Assembly: GCA_015486915.1 (NCBI GenBank)
Contig: WFQS01000491.1
Span: 1 to 5,235 of the forward strand
Reading direction: 5' to 3'
DNA from: Desulfobacteraceae bacterium
Lineage (GTDB): Bacteria; Desulfobacterota; Desulfobacteria; Desulfobacterales; Desulfobacteraceae
Length of the DNA: 5,235 nt
The translations under genes and the position numbers were made by a program. Positions 1 to 5,212 of the stretch are shown one piece after another. Below the pieces are notes generated by a model, which saw only the letters and a program-made list of their open reading frames with translations, did no database searches and was not told the origin of the DNA. Within the stretch, counting starts at the first letter, position 1, and each line of letters opens with the position of its first letter.

Positions 1-133
1 AATAAGTTGAACAGAAATAGCGCAGAATTCCGGCCCATGTACAAGGCGCATTAAAGGTTGCATACTCAACGTATTCGGCCTTTGATGCAACGAAGTAGAT
101 GGGCCGGAAGACAAGCAATCTCGTTCAACTTAT
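1..133. repeat. Imperfect palindromic element with terminal inverted repeats (MITE/REP-like)
   Basis: The outer arms ATAAGTTGAAC (2-12) and GTTCAACTTAT (123-133) are exact reverse complements. Nested inside are a second exact 11-bp pair, TTCCGGCCCAT (28-38) with ATGGGCCGGAA (99-109), and an inner pair GTTGCAT (57-63) with ATGCAAC (85-91). AAAGG (53-57) can alternatively pair with CCTTT (79-83). The whole stretch can therefore fold into one long interrupted hairpin. No open reading frame of note lies inside. The size, nested symmetry and intergenic position suit a non-autonomous mobile palindrome, but no target-site duplication is visible and the left end touches the window edge, so mobility is inferred. 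A structured RNA is the main alternative. Confidence 0.65.
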
Positions 134-344
134 AAAATTTTCGATCCTAAGGTTCTATACAAATCAGGTGTTGCACATAATACTTTCAGGCAGGATTGTA
201 CCGATAAAACAGTTAGCTTTAAAGCTCATAACTGCCACAAGGCCTGTCATATGGCTATCATAGGGCTTCAAAGTGTCAAAAAATCTTACAAAAAATTTAC
301 GAATTTTATAAGAAAGTCTTTGTAAAAAAACGTGTGACTTTCAT
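134..344. other. Non-coding intergenic stretch, no gene seen
   Basis: No convincing reading frame, tRNA or terminator is visible here. The stretch is AT-rich. CATAACTGCCACAA at 227-240 resembles the first hairpin box of the dispersed repeat described elsewhere in this window (TATAACTGCCATGAGG). On the minus strand, 270-293 reads as a degenerate version of its second box (AGATTTTTTGACA). These look like decayed relics of the repeat family and are weak calls. Confidence 0.4.
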
Positions 345-413
345 CTTTTGTCAGAATCTTTGATTCTTTTAGGCAAATCCGGGCCAATCCAGATCGGCCT
401 CACGGCCGTTATA
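345..413 (-). repeat. Dispersed structured repeat, minus-strand copy upstream of ssb
   Basis: Read on the minus strand from 413, this copy starts TATAACGGCCGTGAGGCC, continues with GATCTGGATT and a GGCCCGG segment, and ends with the hairpin AGAATCAAAGATTCT followed by GACAAA. The last 21 bases (347-367) are the exact reverse complement of 3330-3350 in the plus-strand copy downstream of the flavoenzyme gene. The GATCTGGATT segment also matches the array unit at 3946-4059. The copy ends 11 bp before the inverted repeat in the ssb promoter region. It could be a mobile palindrome or part of the upstream regulatory region. Confidence 0.7.
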
Positions 414-423
414 AAAATAACAA

Positions 424-464
424 GTGTCACTTATATTGACACGTTCACCTTATTAAGATAAGAC
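424..464 (+). promoter_or_regulatory. Candidate ssb promoter with overlapping operator-like inverted repeat
   Basis: TTGACA at 436-441 is a perfect sigma-70 -35 hexamer. The -10 match is weak: TAAGAC at 459-464 with a 17-bp spacer, or GATAAG at 457-462 with a 15-bp spacer. The -35 overlaps an inverted repeat, GTGTCA (424-429) and TGACAC (437-442), separated by 7 bp. This arrangement suits a dimeric regulator, possibly of the CRP/FNR type, but it does not match a specific box that I can name. The -35 and the inverted repeat are seen directly; promoter and operator function are inferred. Confidence 0.4.
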
Positions 465-508
465 TTTTAAACTGGGGGTTTAAAAATAATTAAACATGAT
501 TATCATGT
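465..508 (+). promoter_or_regulatory. Two palindromes in the ssb leader
   Basis: TTTTAAAC (465-472) and GTTTAAAA (478-485) form a perfect 8-bp inverted repeat around TGGGG. Just downstream, ACATGAT (494-500) and ATCATGT (502-508) form a 15-bp palindrome with a single central base. Both lie between the candidate promoter and the ribosome binding site. They could be operators for an autoregulator or SOS-type control, or a folded leader. No named regulator's box is recognised. Confidence 0.4.
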
Positions 509-546
509 AATGCAGAATTAATAATAAATAGAAAAGGAGATTATAA

Positions 547-1053
547 ATGGCTGGTCTTAACAAGGTTATGATTATTGGCAATCTGGGAAGAGATCCTGAA
601 ATAAGGTATTCCCAGCAGGGAACAGCAGTGGTGAATTTTTCCGTTGCCACAAGTGATACATGGCTTGATAAAAATACAGGCCAGAGGCAGGAACGTACTG
701 AATGGCACAGGATAGTGGTCTTTGGAAAACAGGCTGAAAACTGTGAAAAATATCTTTCAAAGGGCAGGCAGGTCTATATTGAAGGAAAACTTCAGACAAG
801 TTCCTATGAAAAAGACGGGCAGACCCATTATGCAACGGATATTATTGCCAATACTGTCCAGTTTCTCGGCAACAGACAGGATGGCGGGGGATATCAGCAG
901 GGAGGCGGTTACCAGGGGGAACCGGCAGGACAGAATTTTCAGAACAACGGCTCCCAGGGACAGGGAGGACCGGATTTTAAGGGTGGCGACCCCATGAATC
1001 AGGGAGACACACAGAAAGTTCCGCAACCTCCGGAAAATGATATTCCGTTTTAA
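547..1053 (+). CDS. ssb: Single-stranded DNA-binding protein SSB
   Basis: SSB coats single-stranded DNA in replication, recombination and repair and recruits partner proteins through its C-terminal tip. The 168-residue product has the usual layout and length. An OB fold spans about residues 4-108, with the hallmark [11 protein letters not shown] (11-21) and [11 protein letters not shown] (51-61). The aromatic DNA-stacking positions of the E. coli protein are kept as W39, W53 and F59, with Y87 apparently replacing W88. A Gly/Gln/Asn-rich linker (about 112-150) follows, and the protein ends in the acidic tip ENDIPF that binds partners. The start is supported by AAGGAG at 534-539, 7 bp before ATG. 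The gene ends in three in-frame stops (TAA TGA TAA, 1051-1059). It leads a same-strand cluster of redox genes rather than sitting beside uvrA or rpsF/rpsR. Confidence 0.97.
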   Translation: MAGLNKVMIIGNLGRDPEIRYSQQGTAVVNFSVATSDTWLDKNTGQRQERTEWHRIVVFGKQAENCEKYLSKGRQVYIEGKLQTSSYEKDGQTHYATDIIANTVQFLGNRQDGGGYQQGGGYQGEPAGQNFQNNGSQGQGGPDFKGGDPMNQGDTQKVPQPPENDIPF

Positions 1054-1082
1054 TGATAAAAAGAATAATCAAGGAGAACACA

Positions 1083-1199
1083 ATGAAAACATTAGTTGTT
1101 TATTCAAGTAAGACCGGAAACACAAAAAAGCTTGCCAGTGCAGTGTATGAAAGCTTAAAAGGAGAAAAAGAAATTTTATCGGATCAAATAAATCATTGA
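1083..1199 (+). pseudogene. Truncated flavodoxin, N-terminal remnant
   Basis: A 38-codon frame begins MKTLVVYSSKTGNTKKLA, which is the first beta strand and FMN phosphate-binding loop (S/T-x-T-G-N-T) of flavodoxins. It then makes a short helix (ASAVYESLKG) and stops at TGA 1197-1199. Flavodoxins usually have about 140-180 residues. Only 39 bp remain before the next gene, so the rest of the fold is absent rather than frameshifted. It has a good ribosome binding site (AAGGAGA, 1071-1077) 5 bp before ATG and lies 29 bp after ssb, so it is probably still transcribed and translated. It cannot bind FMN as a normal flavodoxin, because the later loops are missing. An internal deletion in an ancestral ssb-flavodoxin-DUF1638 operon is the simplest reading; a retained micropeptide is less likely. 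Confidence 0.8.
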
Positions 1200-1238
1200 T
1201 GTTTTGTATTTTACACATTAAATTTCAGGAGGTTCAGT

Positions 1239-1889
1239 ATGAACACCGTTTCTTTTGAAGATATTGCCATTGTTTCCTGCGGTACATTGACCATGGAACT
1301 GACCCGTTTAAAAGAAGAAGGATTTCTCAATGCAAAAAAAATCCTGTTCACCGTTCCGGGGCTTCATCAGGATATCCAGGAGCTTGAAACCCAGCTTATC
1401 CGCCAGATTAAAAAAGCAAGAAAAGTGTCAGAAAAAATCCTTGTAATTTACGGTGGAAAATTCTGCTATGTAAACGCAGATGAACCATTAAAAACAATGA
1501 AAACAATAATTGATAACCAGGATGGTAAAATTGCAAGAATAAATGCCACACACTGCATGGATATGATAGCAAGTGAAGAGGAACGGGAAAAAATAGCCGA
1601 TGAGGTTGCAGGGGGAGAAAAAGTATGGTGGATGACTCCTGGGTGGGTAAAATTTCGCAAACAGGTCTTTAAGGGATGGGACAAGGGCCTTGCCAATGAA
1701 AATTTTCCAAGACATACCGGAGGTGCCATTGTGCTTGATTCCATAGGCTATCTTGATAAATACATGGAAGAAAATCCTGAAGAATTCTTAGAATACTGCG
1801 ACTGGATGGGAATTCCCATGCAGGCATATCCAGTGACCCTTGACAGGTTTAAATCCCTGCTTTCAGAACAGGCGGAAGTATTAATGTAA
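1239..1889 (+). CDS. DUF1638-family protein
   Basis: The 216-residue product resembles the DUF1638 family, small cytosolic proteins of unknown function found in anaerobes and methanogens. Visible features are VSCGTLTMEL (12-21), with C14 after the first strand; PGLHQD (40-45); IYGGKFCYVN (70-79), with C76 in the place where family members carry a Gly/Cys-rich loop; NATHCMDMI (102-110), with H105 and C106; and an aromatic stretch near 130-147 (WWMTPGW, then KGWDKG). C14, C76, H105 and C106 could bind a metal or corrinoid-like cofactor, but that is inference. No signal peptide or membrane segment is seen. The start is fixed by a perfect AGGAGG (1227-1232) 6 bp before ATG. It lies between the flavodoxin remnant and the flavoenzyme gene, 49 bp from the latter, so it probably belongs to the same transcript. 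The family assignment comes from recalled motifs. Confidence 0.75.
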   Translation: MNTVSFEDIAIVSCGTLTMELTRLKEEGFLNAKKILFTVPGLHQDIQELETQLIRQIKKARKVSEKILVIYGGKFCYVNADEPLKTMKTIIDNQDGKIARINATHCMDMIASEEEREKIADEVAGGEKVWWMTPGWVKFRKQVFKGWDKGLANENFPRHTGGAIVLDSIGYLDKYMEENPEEFLEYCDWMGIPMQAYPVTLDRFKSLLSEQAEVLM

Positions 1890-1938
1890 AACTGAGGATT
1901 GAAAAGCAAATTACATGGATCGATTTTAAGGAGAACGT

Positions 1939-3279
1939 ATGAAATTTCTGATTATCGGCGGTGATGCAGCGGGAATGAGTGCTGCAAGCAGGGCAAAGAG
2001 AAAAAAACCTGATATGGATGTAACCGTTCTTGAAAAAACACAGGATGTATCCTACAGCGCCTGCGGAATGCCTTATAATATAGCAGATCCGGACAGGGAT
2101 ATGGAAAAACTTGTTGTAAGAAAAGCAGAAGTTTTTATTGAAAAAAACAGAATAAATCTTTTAACAGGCCATAAAGCCTGTAAAATAGATCCGGAAAAAA
2201 AAATTGTTACAGGCTTTGATTCCCTGAATAAAAATTTTTCTTTCCCCTATGACAAGCTTCTCATTGCAACGGGTGCATCTCCCATGTTACCGGATCTTCC
2301 CGGGTTTGACCTTCCTGAGGTCATGACTTTAAAGAGCCTGGAACAGGGCAAAAAAATAAAATCGTTTATCAGGGGAAAAAATATAAAAAAAGCCGTTATC
2401 GTGGGTATGGGATATATCGGCCTTGAAATGTGCGAGGCACTTACGAAAAGATCTGTAATGGTTGACATGGTCAAACCCCGGTCTGTGTTTCTCCCATGGA
2501 TGACACCTGATCTTGCAGATGTAATAAAAGAAGAACTGAAAATTAATAATATAAATATATATCCGGGGCACGAAATAAAGAAAATTGAATCAAAAGCACA
2601 GGGTGTATCCGTTGTATGCGACGATTTTTCCCTTGATGCAGATCTTGTACTTGTAGCATCTGGAGTTAAGCCCGAAAGTGGTATTGCAGTGGATGCAGGT
2701 CTTGAAACAGGAATATCAGAAGCCATTTCAGTTGACAACACACTTTTAACTTCTGACAAAAATATCTATGCAGCAGGGGACTGTGCAGACGCAATTCACG
2801 TTGTAACAAATAAAAAATGCTGGATTCCCCTTGCATTAAGGGCCAATAGAGCCGGCTGGGCCGTTGCCGATAATGTATGCGGACTTGATACAAAACTTAA
2901 AGGGGTTGCAGGCACAGCAGTATTTAAAGTGTTTTCCCTTGAAGTCGCAAGAACCGGGCTTTCCATTAAAGAAGCAGTGAATGCCGGATTTGATCCTGTG
3001 GAAATTTCCATAAAAACAAGGTCAAAGGCACATGGACAGCCGGGATCGGCGATAATTCATGTATCCATGACAGGGGATAAAAAAACAGGACGTCTTATCG
3101 GAGTCCAGATGGTTGGAAAAGAAGGCGTTGCACATCGAATCAATGCTGCATCCGTTGCCCTTCATACGGGAATGACCGTTGAAGATTTTTCGCAGACTGA
3201 CCTTGCCTACGCTCCGCCCTTTGGACCTGTATGGGACCCGCTGCTTACAGCAGCCAATCAGCTTATAAAAAAACTATAA
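1939..3279 (+). CDS. CoA-disulfide reductase / NADH oxidase-type FAD-dependent oxidoreductase
   Basis: The 446-residue product is a full-length member of the single-cysteine pyridine nucleotide-disulfide reductases (CoA-disulfide reductase, NADH oxidase/peroxidase, NAD(P)H polysulfide reductase). The order is: N-terminal FAD motif GGDAAG (7-12) with E32 ending the second strand; redox Cys42 in SYSACGMPY (38-46); ATGASP (110-115); NAD(P)H-binding GMGYIG (156-161) with E163; second FAD motif IYAAGDCAD (276-284); and a C-terminal dimerisation domain ending in DLAYAPPFGPVWDP (421-434). Y424 may match the catalytic tyrosine of CoA-disulfide reductases. There is no C-terminal rhodanese domain. These enzymes use NAD(P)H to reduce CoA disulfide, per- or polysulfides, or oxygen; the sequence alone does not settle which. 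AAGGAG (1928-1933) lies 5 bp before ATG. The gene is probably the last of the ssb operon. Confidence 0.93.
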   Translation: MKFLIIGGDAAGMSAASRAKRKKPDMDVTVLEKTQDVSYSACGMPYNIADPDRDMEKLVVRKAEVFIEKNRINLLTGHKACKIDPEKKIVTGFDSLNKNFSFPYDKLLIATGASPMLPDLPGFDLPEVMTLKSLEQGKKIKSFIRGKNIKKAVIVGMGYIGLEMCEALTKRSVMVDMVKPRSVFLPWMTPDLADVIKEELKINNINIYPGHEIKKIESKAQGVSVVCDDFSLDADLVLVASGVKPESGIAVDAGLETGISEAISVDNTLLTSDKNIYAAGDCADAIHVVTNKKCWIPLALRANRAGWAVADNVCGLDTKLKGVAGTAVFKVFSLEVARTGLSIKEAVNAGFDPVEISIKTRSKAHGQPGSAIIHVSMTGDKKTGRLIGVQMVGKEGVAHRINAASVALHTGMTVEDFSQTDLAYAPPFGPVWDPLLTAANQLIKKL

Positions 3280-3284
3280 TTTTT

Positions 3285-3410
3285 TATAACTGCCATGAGG
3301 CAGATCTGGTGACTCTCAGACTGCCTCTAAGAATCAAAGATTCTGACAAATATAGGGTCGAAGACGCGGAGCCAACTCTTATTCTTAAAGGAACTTAGCA
3401 GGAGTTTTTA
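3285..3410 (+). repeat. Dispersed structured repeat, full unit after the flavoenzyme gene
   Basis: This unit starts 5 bp after the stop codon. It has a first hairpin, CTGCC-ATGA-GGCAG (3290-3303), the palindrome CAGATCTG, and a second hairpin AGAATC-AAA-GATTCT (3330-3344) followed by GACAAATATAGG. A less conserved part ends in AGGAGTTT (3400-3407). Its first 72 bases (3285-3356) match 4193-4264 at 70 of 72 positions by direct reading. The next unit begins at 3411, 126 bp later. The hairpins could act as processing or stability elements for the operon's 3' end, but neither is followed by a clear U-tract. Confidence 0.75.
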
Positions 3411-3440
3411 TATAACGGCCATGAGGCCGTTATATAAAAA
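3405..3440. repeat. Perfect 16-bp inverted repeat between convergent genes
   Basis: The left arm TTTTTATATAACGGCC (3405-3420) and the right arm (3425-3440) are exact reverse complements around the loop ATGA. This is the GGCC version of the first hairpin of the dispersed repeat. It lies between the convergent flavoenzyme and thioredoxin genes, where a shared terminator would be expected. Its polarity is reversed, however: the T-run is on the 5' side and the A-run on the 3' side on both strands, so it lacks the U-tract after the stem. On the minus strand, a nearby short palindrome (TAAGAT and ATCTTA, 3444-3456) is followed by a T-run and could serve as a weak thioredoxin terminator. Confidence 0.75.
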
Positions 3441-3484
3441 CGATAAGATTATCTTAACAGAACCGCAATCTTAACTCGAAATAC

Positions 3485-3802
3485 CTATAGGACCTTGTCA
3501 AGGAGAACCTTGTCAAGGCTCGCACAAAGCGTTTCTTCAGATTTAAGTCCGACAAATTTTTCTATTTCCCTGCCATCCTTAAATATAATAAGGGTGGGGA
3601 TACTACTGATATTGAATTTAAAGGCAAGAGACCTTTGTTCATCAATATTTATATCAAGGACATTTACTCTGCCCCTGTACTTTTCCCTGATTTCTTTAAT
3701 TATAGGAGACTGGTGTCTGCATGGCCCGCACCAGGGTGTGTTAAAGTCAACAAGGGATATTCCCTTTTCAATAATTTTGTTAAATTGATCTGATTCTGTC
3801 AT
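3485..3802 (-). CDS. trxA: Thioredoxin
   Basis: The 105-residue cytosolic product is a single thioredoxin fold, which reduces protein disulfides and is itself recharged by a reductase. The active site WCGPC (24-28) sits in VDFNTPWCGPC (18-28), with buried D19. The cis-proline P69 lies in SSIPTLIIFKDG (66-77), followed by the usual EKFVG turn. Length is typical. AGGAG (minus strand, 3810-3814) lies 7 bp before ATG, which supports the start. The C terminus ends in LDKVL repeated twice (96-105). In the DNA, ACCTTGTCAAGG occurs at 3492-3503 and 3507-3518 with a 15-bp period, pointing to a five-codon slippage duplication that lengthens the last helix. The gene stands alone and converges on the flavoenzyme gene; no thioredoxin reductase is in the window. 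No clear promoter is seen, and the region just upstream is repeat DNA. Confidence 0.95.
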   Translation of the reverse strand: MTESDQFNKIIEKGISLVDFNTPWCGPCRHQSPIIKEIREKYRGRVNVLDINIDEQRSLAFKFNISSIPTLIIFKDGREIEKFVGLKSEETLCASLDKVLLDKVL

Positions 3803-3835
3803 TTACAAACTCCTGAAATTCAAGTTAAAATCTCA

Positions 3836-4320
3836 TATAACTGCCATGAGGCAGATCTGAACAGCATTACAACGCCTCAAAAAATCATAGATTTTGACGA
3901 ACATAAAAAGAGCATCAGTTGCTTTGTCAAAAATGAGCTCTTCCTTATAAAACAGCCCTGAAGCCGATCTGGATTCAGGCCCGGGTCTACCAGTAAAATC
4001 AAAATTCTGACATAAAATGGGGTCAAAGGCGAGAAAACCAGCAGCATCTTAATATTACGTTTTTTACATAATAAATCTGCATGGCCTAAAACATGGAACC
4101 AGCGTCCTGCCACGAAATAGAAAATTTTGACAAAAATGGAGTCTAAGAAACGAAACAAAATCTTCAAATATTGAATTATGAAAGGAGTTTAATATAACTG
4201 CCATGAGGCAGATCTGGTGACTCTCATACTGCCTCTAAGAATCATAGATTCTGACAAATATAGGAACTCTTACTCCGAAAGGGATTTTACAGGAGTTTCA
4301 TATAAAACCGCCATGGCCAT
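3836..4320 (+). repeat. Degenerate tandem array of structured repeat units, no gene
   Basis: About five units of the dispersed repeat follow each other head to tail, starting near 3836, 3946, 4067, 4193 and 4301, so the period is about 108-126 bp. Typical parts are a first hairpin box (TATAACTGCCATGAGGCAG in the best units, decayed to ATAATAAATCTGCATGGCC near 4067), a second box with the pattern AATCAnAGATTCTGAC (at 3882, 3997, 4117 and 4232, with changes), a GG(G/A)GTC segment, and AGGAGTTT before the next unit (4183-4190 and 4291-4298). The unit at 4193-4264 is nearly identical to 3285-3356; that at 3946 matches the minus-strand copy upstream of ssb. A minus-strand frame through 3877-4167 follows the repeats and has no recognisable product. 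The array may be an accumulation of mobile palindromes or a source of structured RNA. Confidence 0.7.
3875..3952 (+). repeat. Left copy of a 78-bp inverted pair flanking the ferritin-like gene
   Basis: Read on the plus strand, these 78 bases align without gaps to the reverse complement of 5081-5158, with 69 identical positions by direct comparison. The pair shares the second hairpin box (AAATCATAGATTTTGACG here), the ACATAAAAAGAG segment, ATCAGTT and AATGAGCTCTT. This left copy forms most of the first unit of the tandem array. Confidence 0.8.
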
Positions 4321-4557
4321 ATTCGCACAAATTAACACGTCTGAGTTATAATTAGCGAAATATAAACGGATAGGCGGCAGGATTGCTGATATTTTATTTA
4401 AAAGAGCACTGAGGTTTAAAATTTGCTGTGTTGTGTTTTCGTGGAGTCAGGTATAAATCTGAAACCATGGTTAAAATTGCTACATCAATAGTTCCATATA
4501 TGATAATTGAAAAAAATTATCAAGACCTATATGCTGAAACCTCGAAAAAAATTTTAT
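4321..4557. other. Intergenic stretch without a recognised gene
   Basis: No gene is supported here. The only structure is an AT-rich perfect inverted repeat, TGATAATT (4501-4508) and AATTATCA (4515-4522), lying downstream of the minus-strand ferritin-like gene. It has no T-run after the stem on that strand, so it is at best a weak transcript-end hairpin. A plus-strand frame starting at 4428 runs into the antisense of the ferritin-like gene and is not credible. Confidence 0.45.
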
Positions 4558-5061
4558 TTACAATGGCCAGAACTGATTGTCGAACCAGATTTTTTCTCTT
4601 AAATCCTTGTCAATATCAAGAAGCATGTTCAAATGATCACGTTCCCAGTCTGAAAGCCATTTATAAAGCTCTTTTGCCTCTGGGTCGGACGTCATTTTAG
4701 CATTTTCTGAATAAAAAGATATGGCTCTTTCTTCCATGGCAATGCCTGCGCCAATTGCTGCTGCTTCAAAACCGGCAGCTGATATCTTTTCTTTGATCTC
4801 TTTAGTCAATACAGCTGATACCACTGAACCGGTATCTTTTTTTAGAACAGACCCGGCTGCAAATTTCTTTTCTTTCTTATAAATTTTAAACTGGTCGGAT
4901 AATGTTTTTATATGTTCCTGCTCTTCATCAGCCAGCATTCTGAAAATCTTCTGTACTGACCTGTTATCGGATTTTTCAGCAATATTTTCATAAAAGGCCT
5001 TACCCCTGAGTTCCAGCAAAATAGCCTGCTTTAATATATCCAGAGTATTATTTTCTTCCAT
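4558..5061 (-). CDS. Rubrerythrin-like ferritin family protein (no rubredoxin domain)
   Basis: The 167-residue product is a four-helix ferritin-like di-iron protein of the rubrerythrin group, acting in the cytosol. The duplicated iron motif is complete: E17 in LELRGKAFY (16-24), E47-x-x-H50 in DEEQEHI, E110 in MEERAISFY (109-117) and E140-x-x-H143 in DWERDHL. This is the carboxylate and histidine set for two irons. The C-terminal rubredoxin domain of classical rubrerythrins is absent; the chain ends after a short tail, DNQFWPL. Relatives reduce peroxide or handle iron in anaerobes, but an electron donor would have to be separate here, and a neighbouring redox protein such as the thioredoxin is only a guess. 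ATG at 5061 is preceded by GAGAGG (minus strand, 5069-5074) at 7 bp. A dispersed-repeat copy fills the leader. Confidence 0.88.
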   Translation of the reverse strand: MEENNTLDILKQAILLELRGKAFYENIAEKSDNRSVQKIFRMLADEEQEHIKTLSDQFKIYKKEKKFAAGSVLKKDTGSVVSAVLTKEIKEKISAAGFEAAAIGAGIAMEERAISFYSENAKMTSDPEAKELYKWLSDWERDHLNMLLDIDKDLREKIWFDNQFWPL

Positions 5062-5080
5062 AATTTTTCCTCTCTATTTT

Positions 5081-5158
5081 TTTTATAAAAAAGAGCTCAT
5101 TTTTTATAAAGTAACTGATACTCTTTTCATGTTCGTCAAAATCTCTGATTTTTTGATG
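5081..5158 (-). repeat. Right copy of the 78-bp inverted pair, in the ferritin leader
   Basis: This is the minus-strand counterpart of 3875-3952, with 69 of 78 positions identical. It contains the AAATCAGAGATTTTGACG hairpin box and AATGAGCTCTT. It lies between the candidate promoter and the ribosome binding site of the ferritin-like gene, so it would form part of the transcript leader. The leading TATAAC/GGCC hairpin of the full repeat unit is not present on its upstream side. Confidence 0.8.
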
Positions 5159-5183
5159 AAAAAAATACAAAATTACAATATTT

Positions 5184-5212
5184 TAAATATGTCATGAAAA
5201 AAAGTTTGTCAA
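5184..5212 (-). promoter_or_regulatory. Candidate promoter of the ferritin-like gene
   Basis: On the minus strand a perfect TTGACA (5207-5212) is followed, after 17 bp, by TATTTA (5184-5189), only a partial match to the -10 consensus. It lies about 125 bp before the start codon, with the 78-bp repeat copy in between. The -35 and spacing are good, the -10 weak. No Fur- or PerR-like box is clearly seen. Confidence 0.35.

Noticed and set aside
1183..1200. FNR-like half-sites (ATCAA and TTGAT) at the end of the flavodoxin remnant
   Set aside because: The half-sites are in the reverse arrangement and with the wrong spacing for TTGAT-N4-ATCAA.
1466..1744. Minus-strand frames within the DUF1638 and flavoenzyme genes
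   Set aside because: They are shadows of strongly supported plus-strand genes and show no domain motifs.
3877..4167. Minus-strand 96-codon frame in the repeat array
   Set aside because: It runs through the repeat units, its product is low-complexity and hydrophobic with no recognisable motif, and no good ribosome binding site precedes it.
3836..4320. Possible CRISPR array
   Set aside because: Units of about 110 bp are themselves structured and degenerate; there are no short identical repeats separated by unique spacers, and no cas genes.
4501..4522. Hairpin as a rho-independent terminator of the ferritin-like gene
   Set aside because: The stem is entirely A/T apart from one G-C pair and no T-run follows it on the minus strand.
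4428..4700. Plus-strand 90-codon frame
   Set aside because: More than half is antisense to the well-supported ferritin-like gene, and the rest is AT-rich with no known motif.
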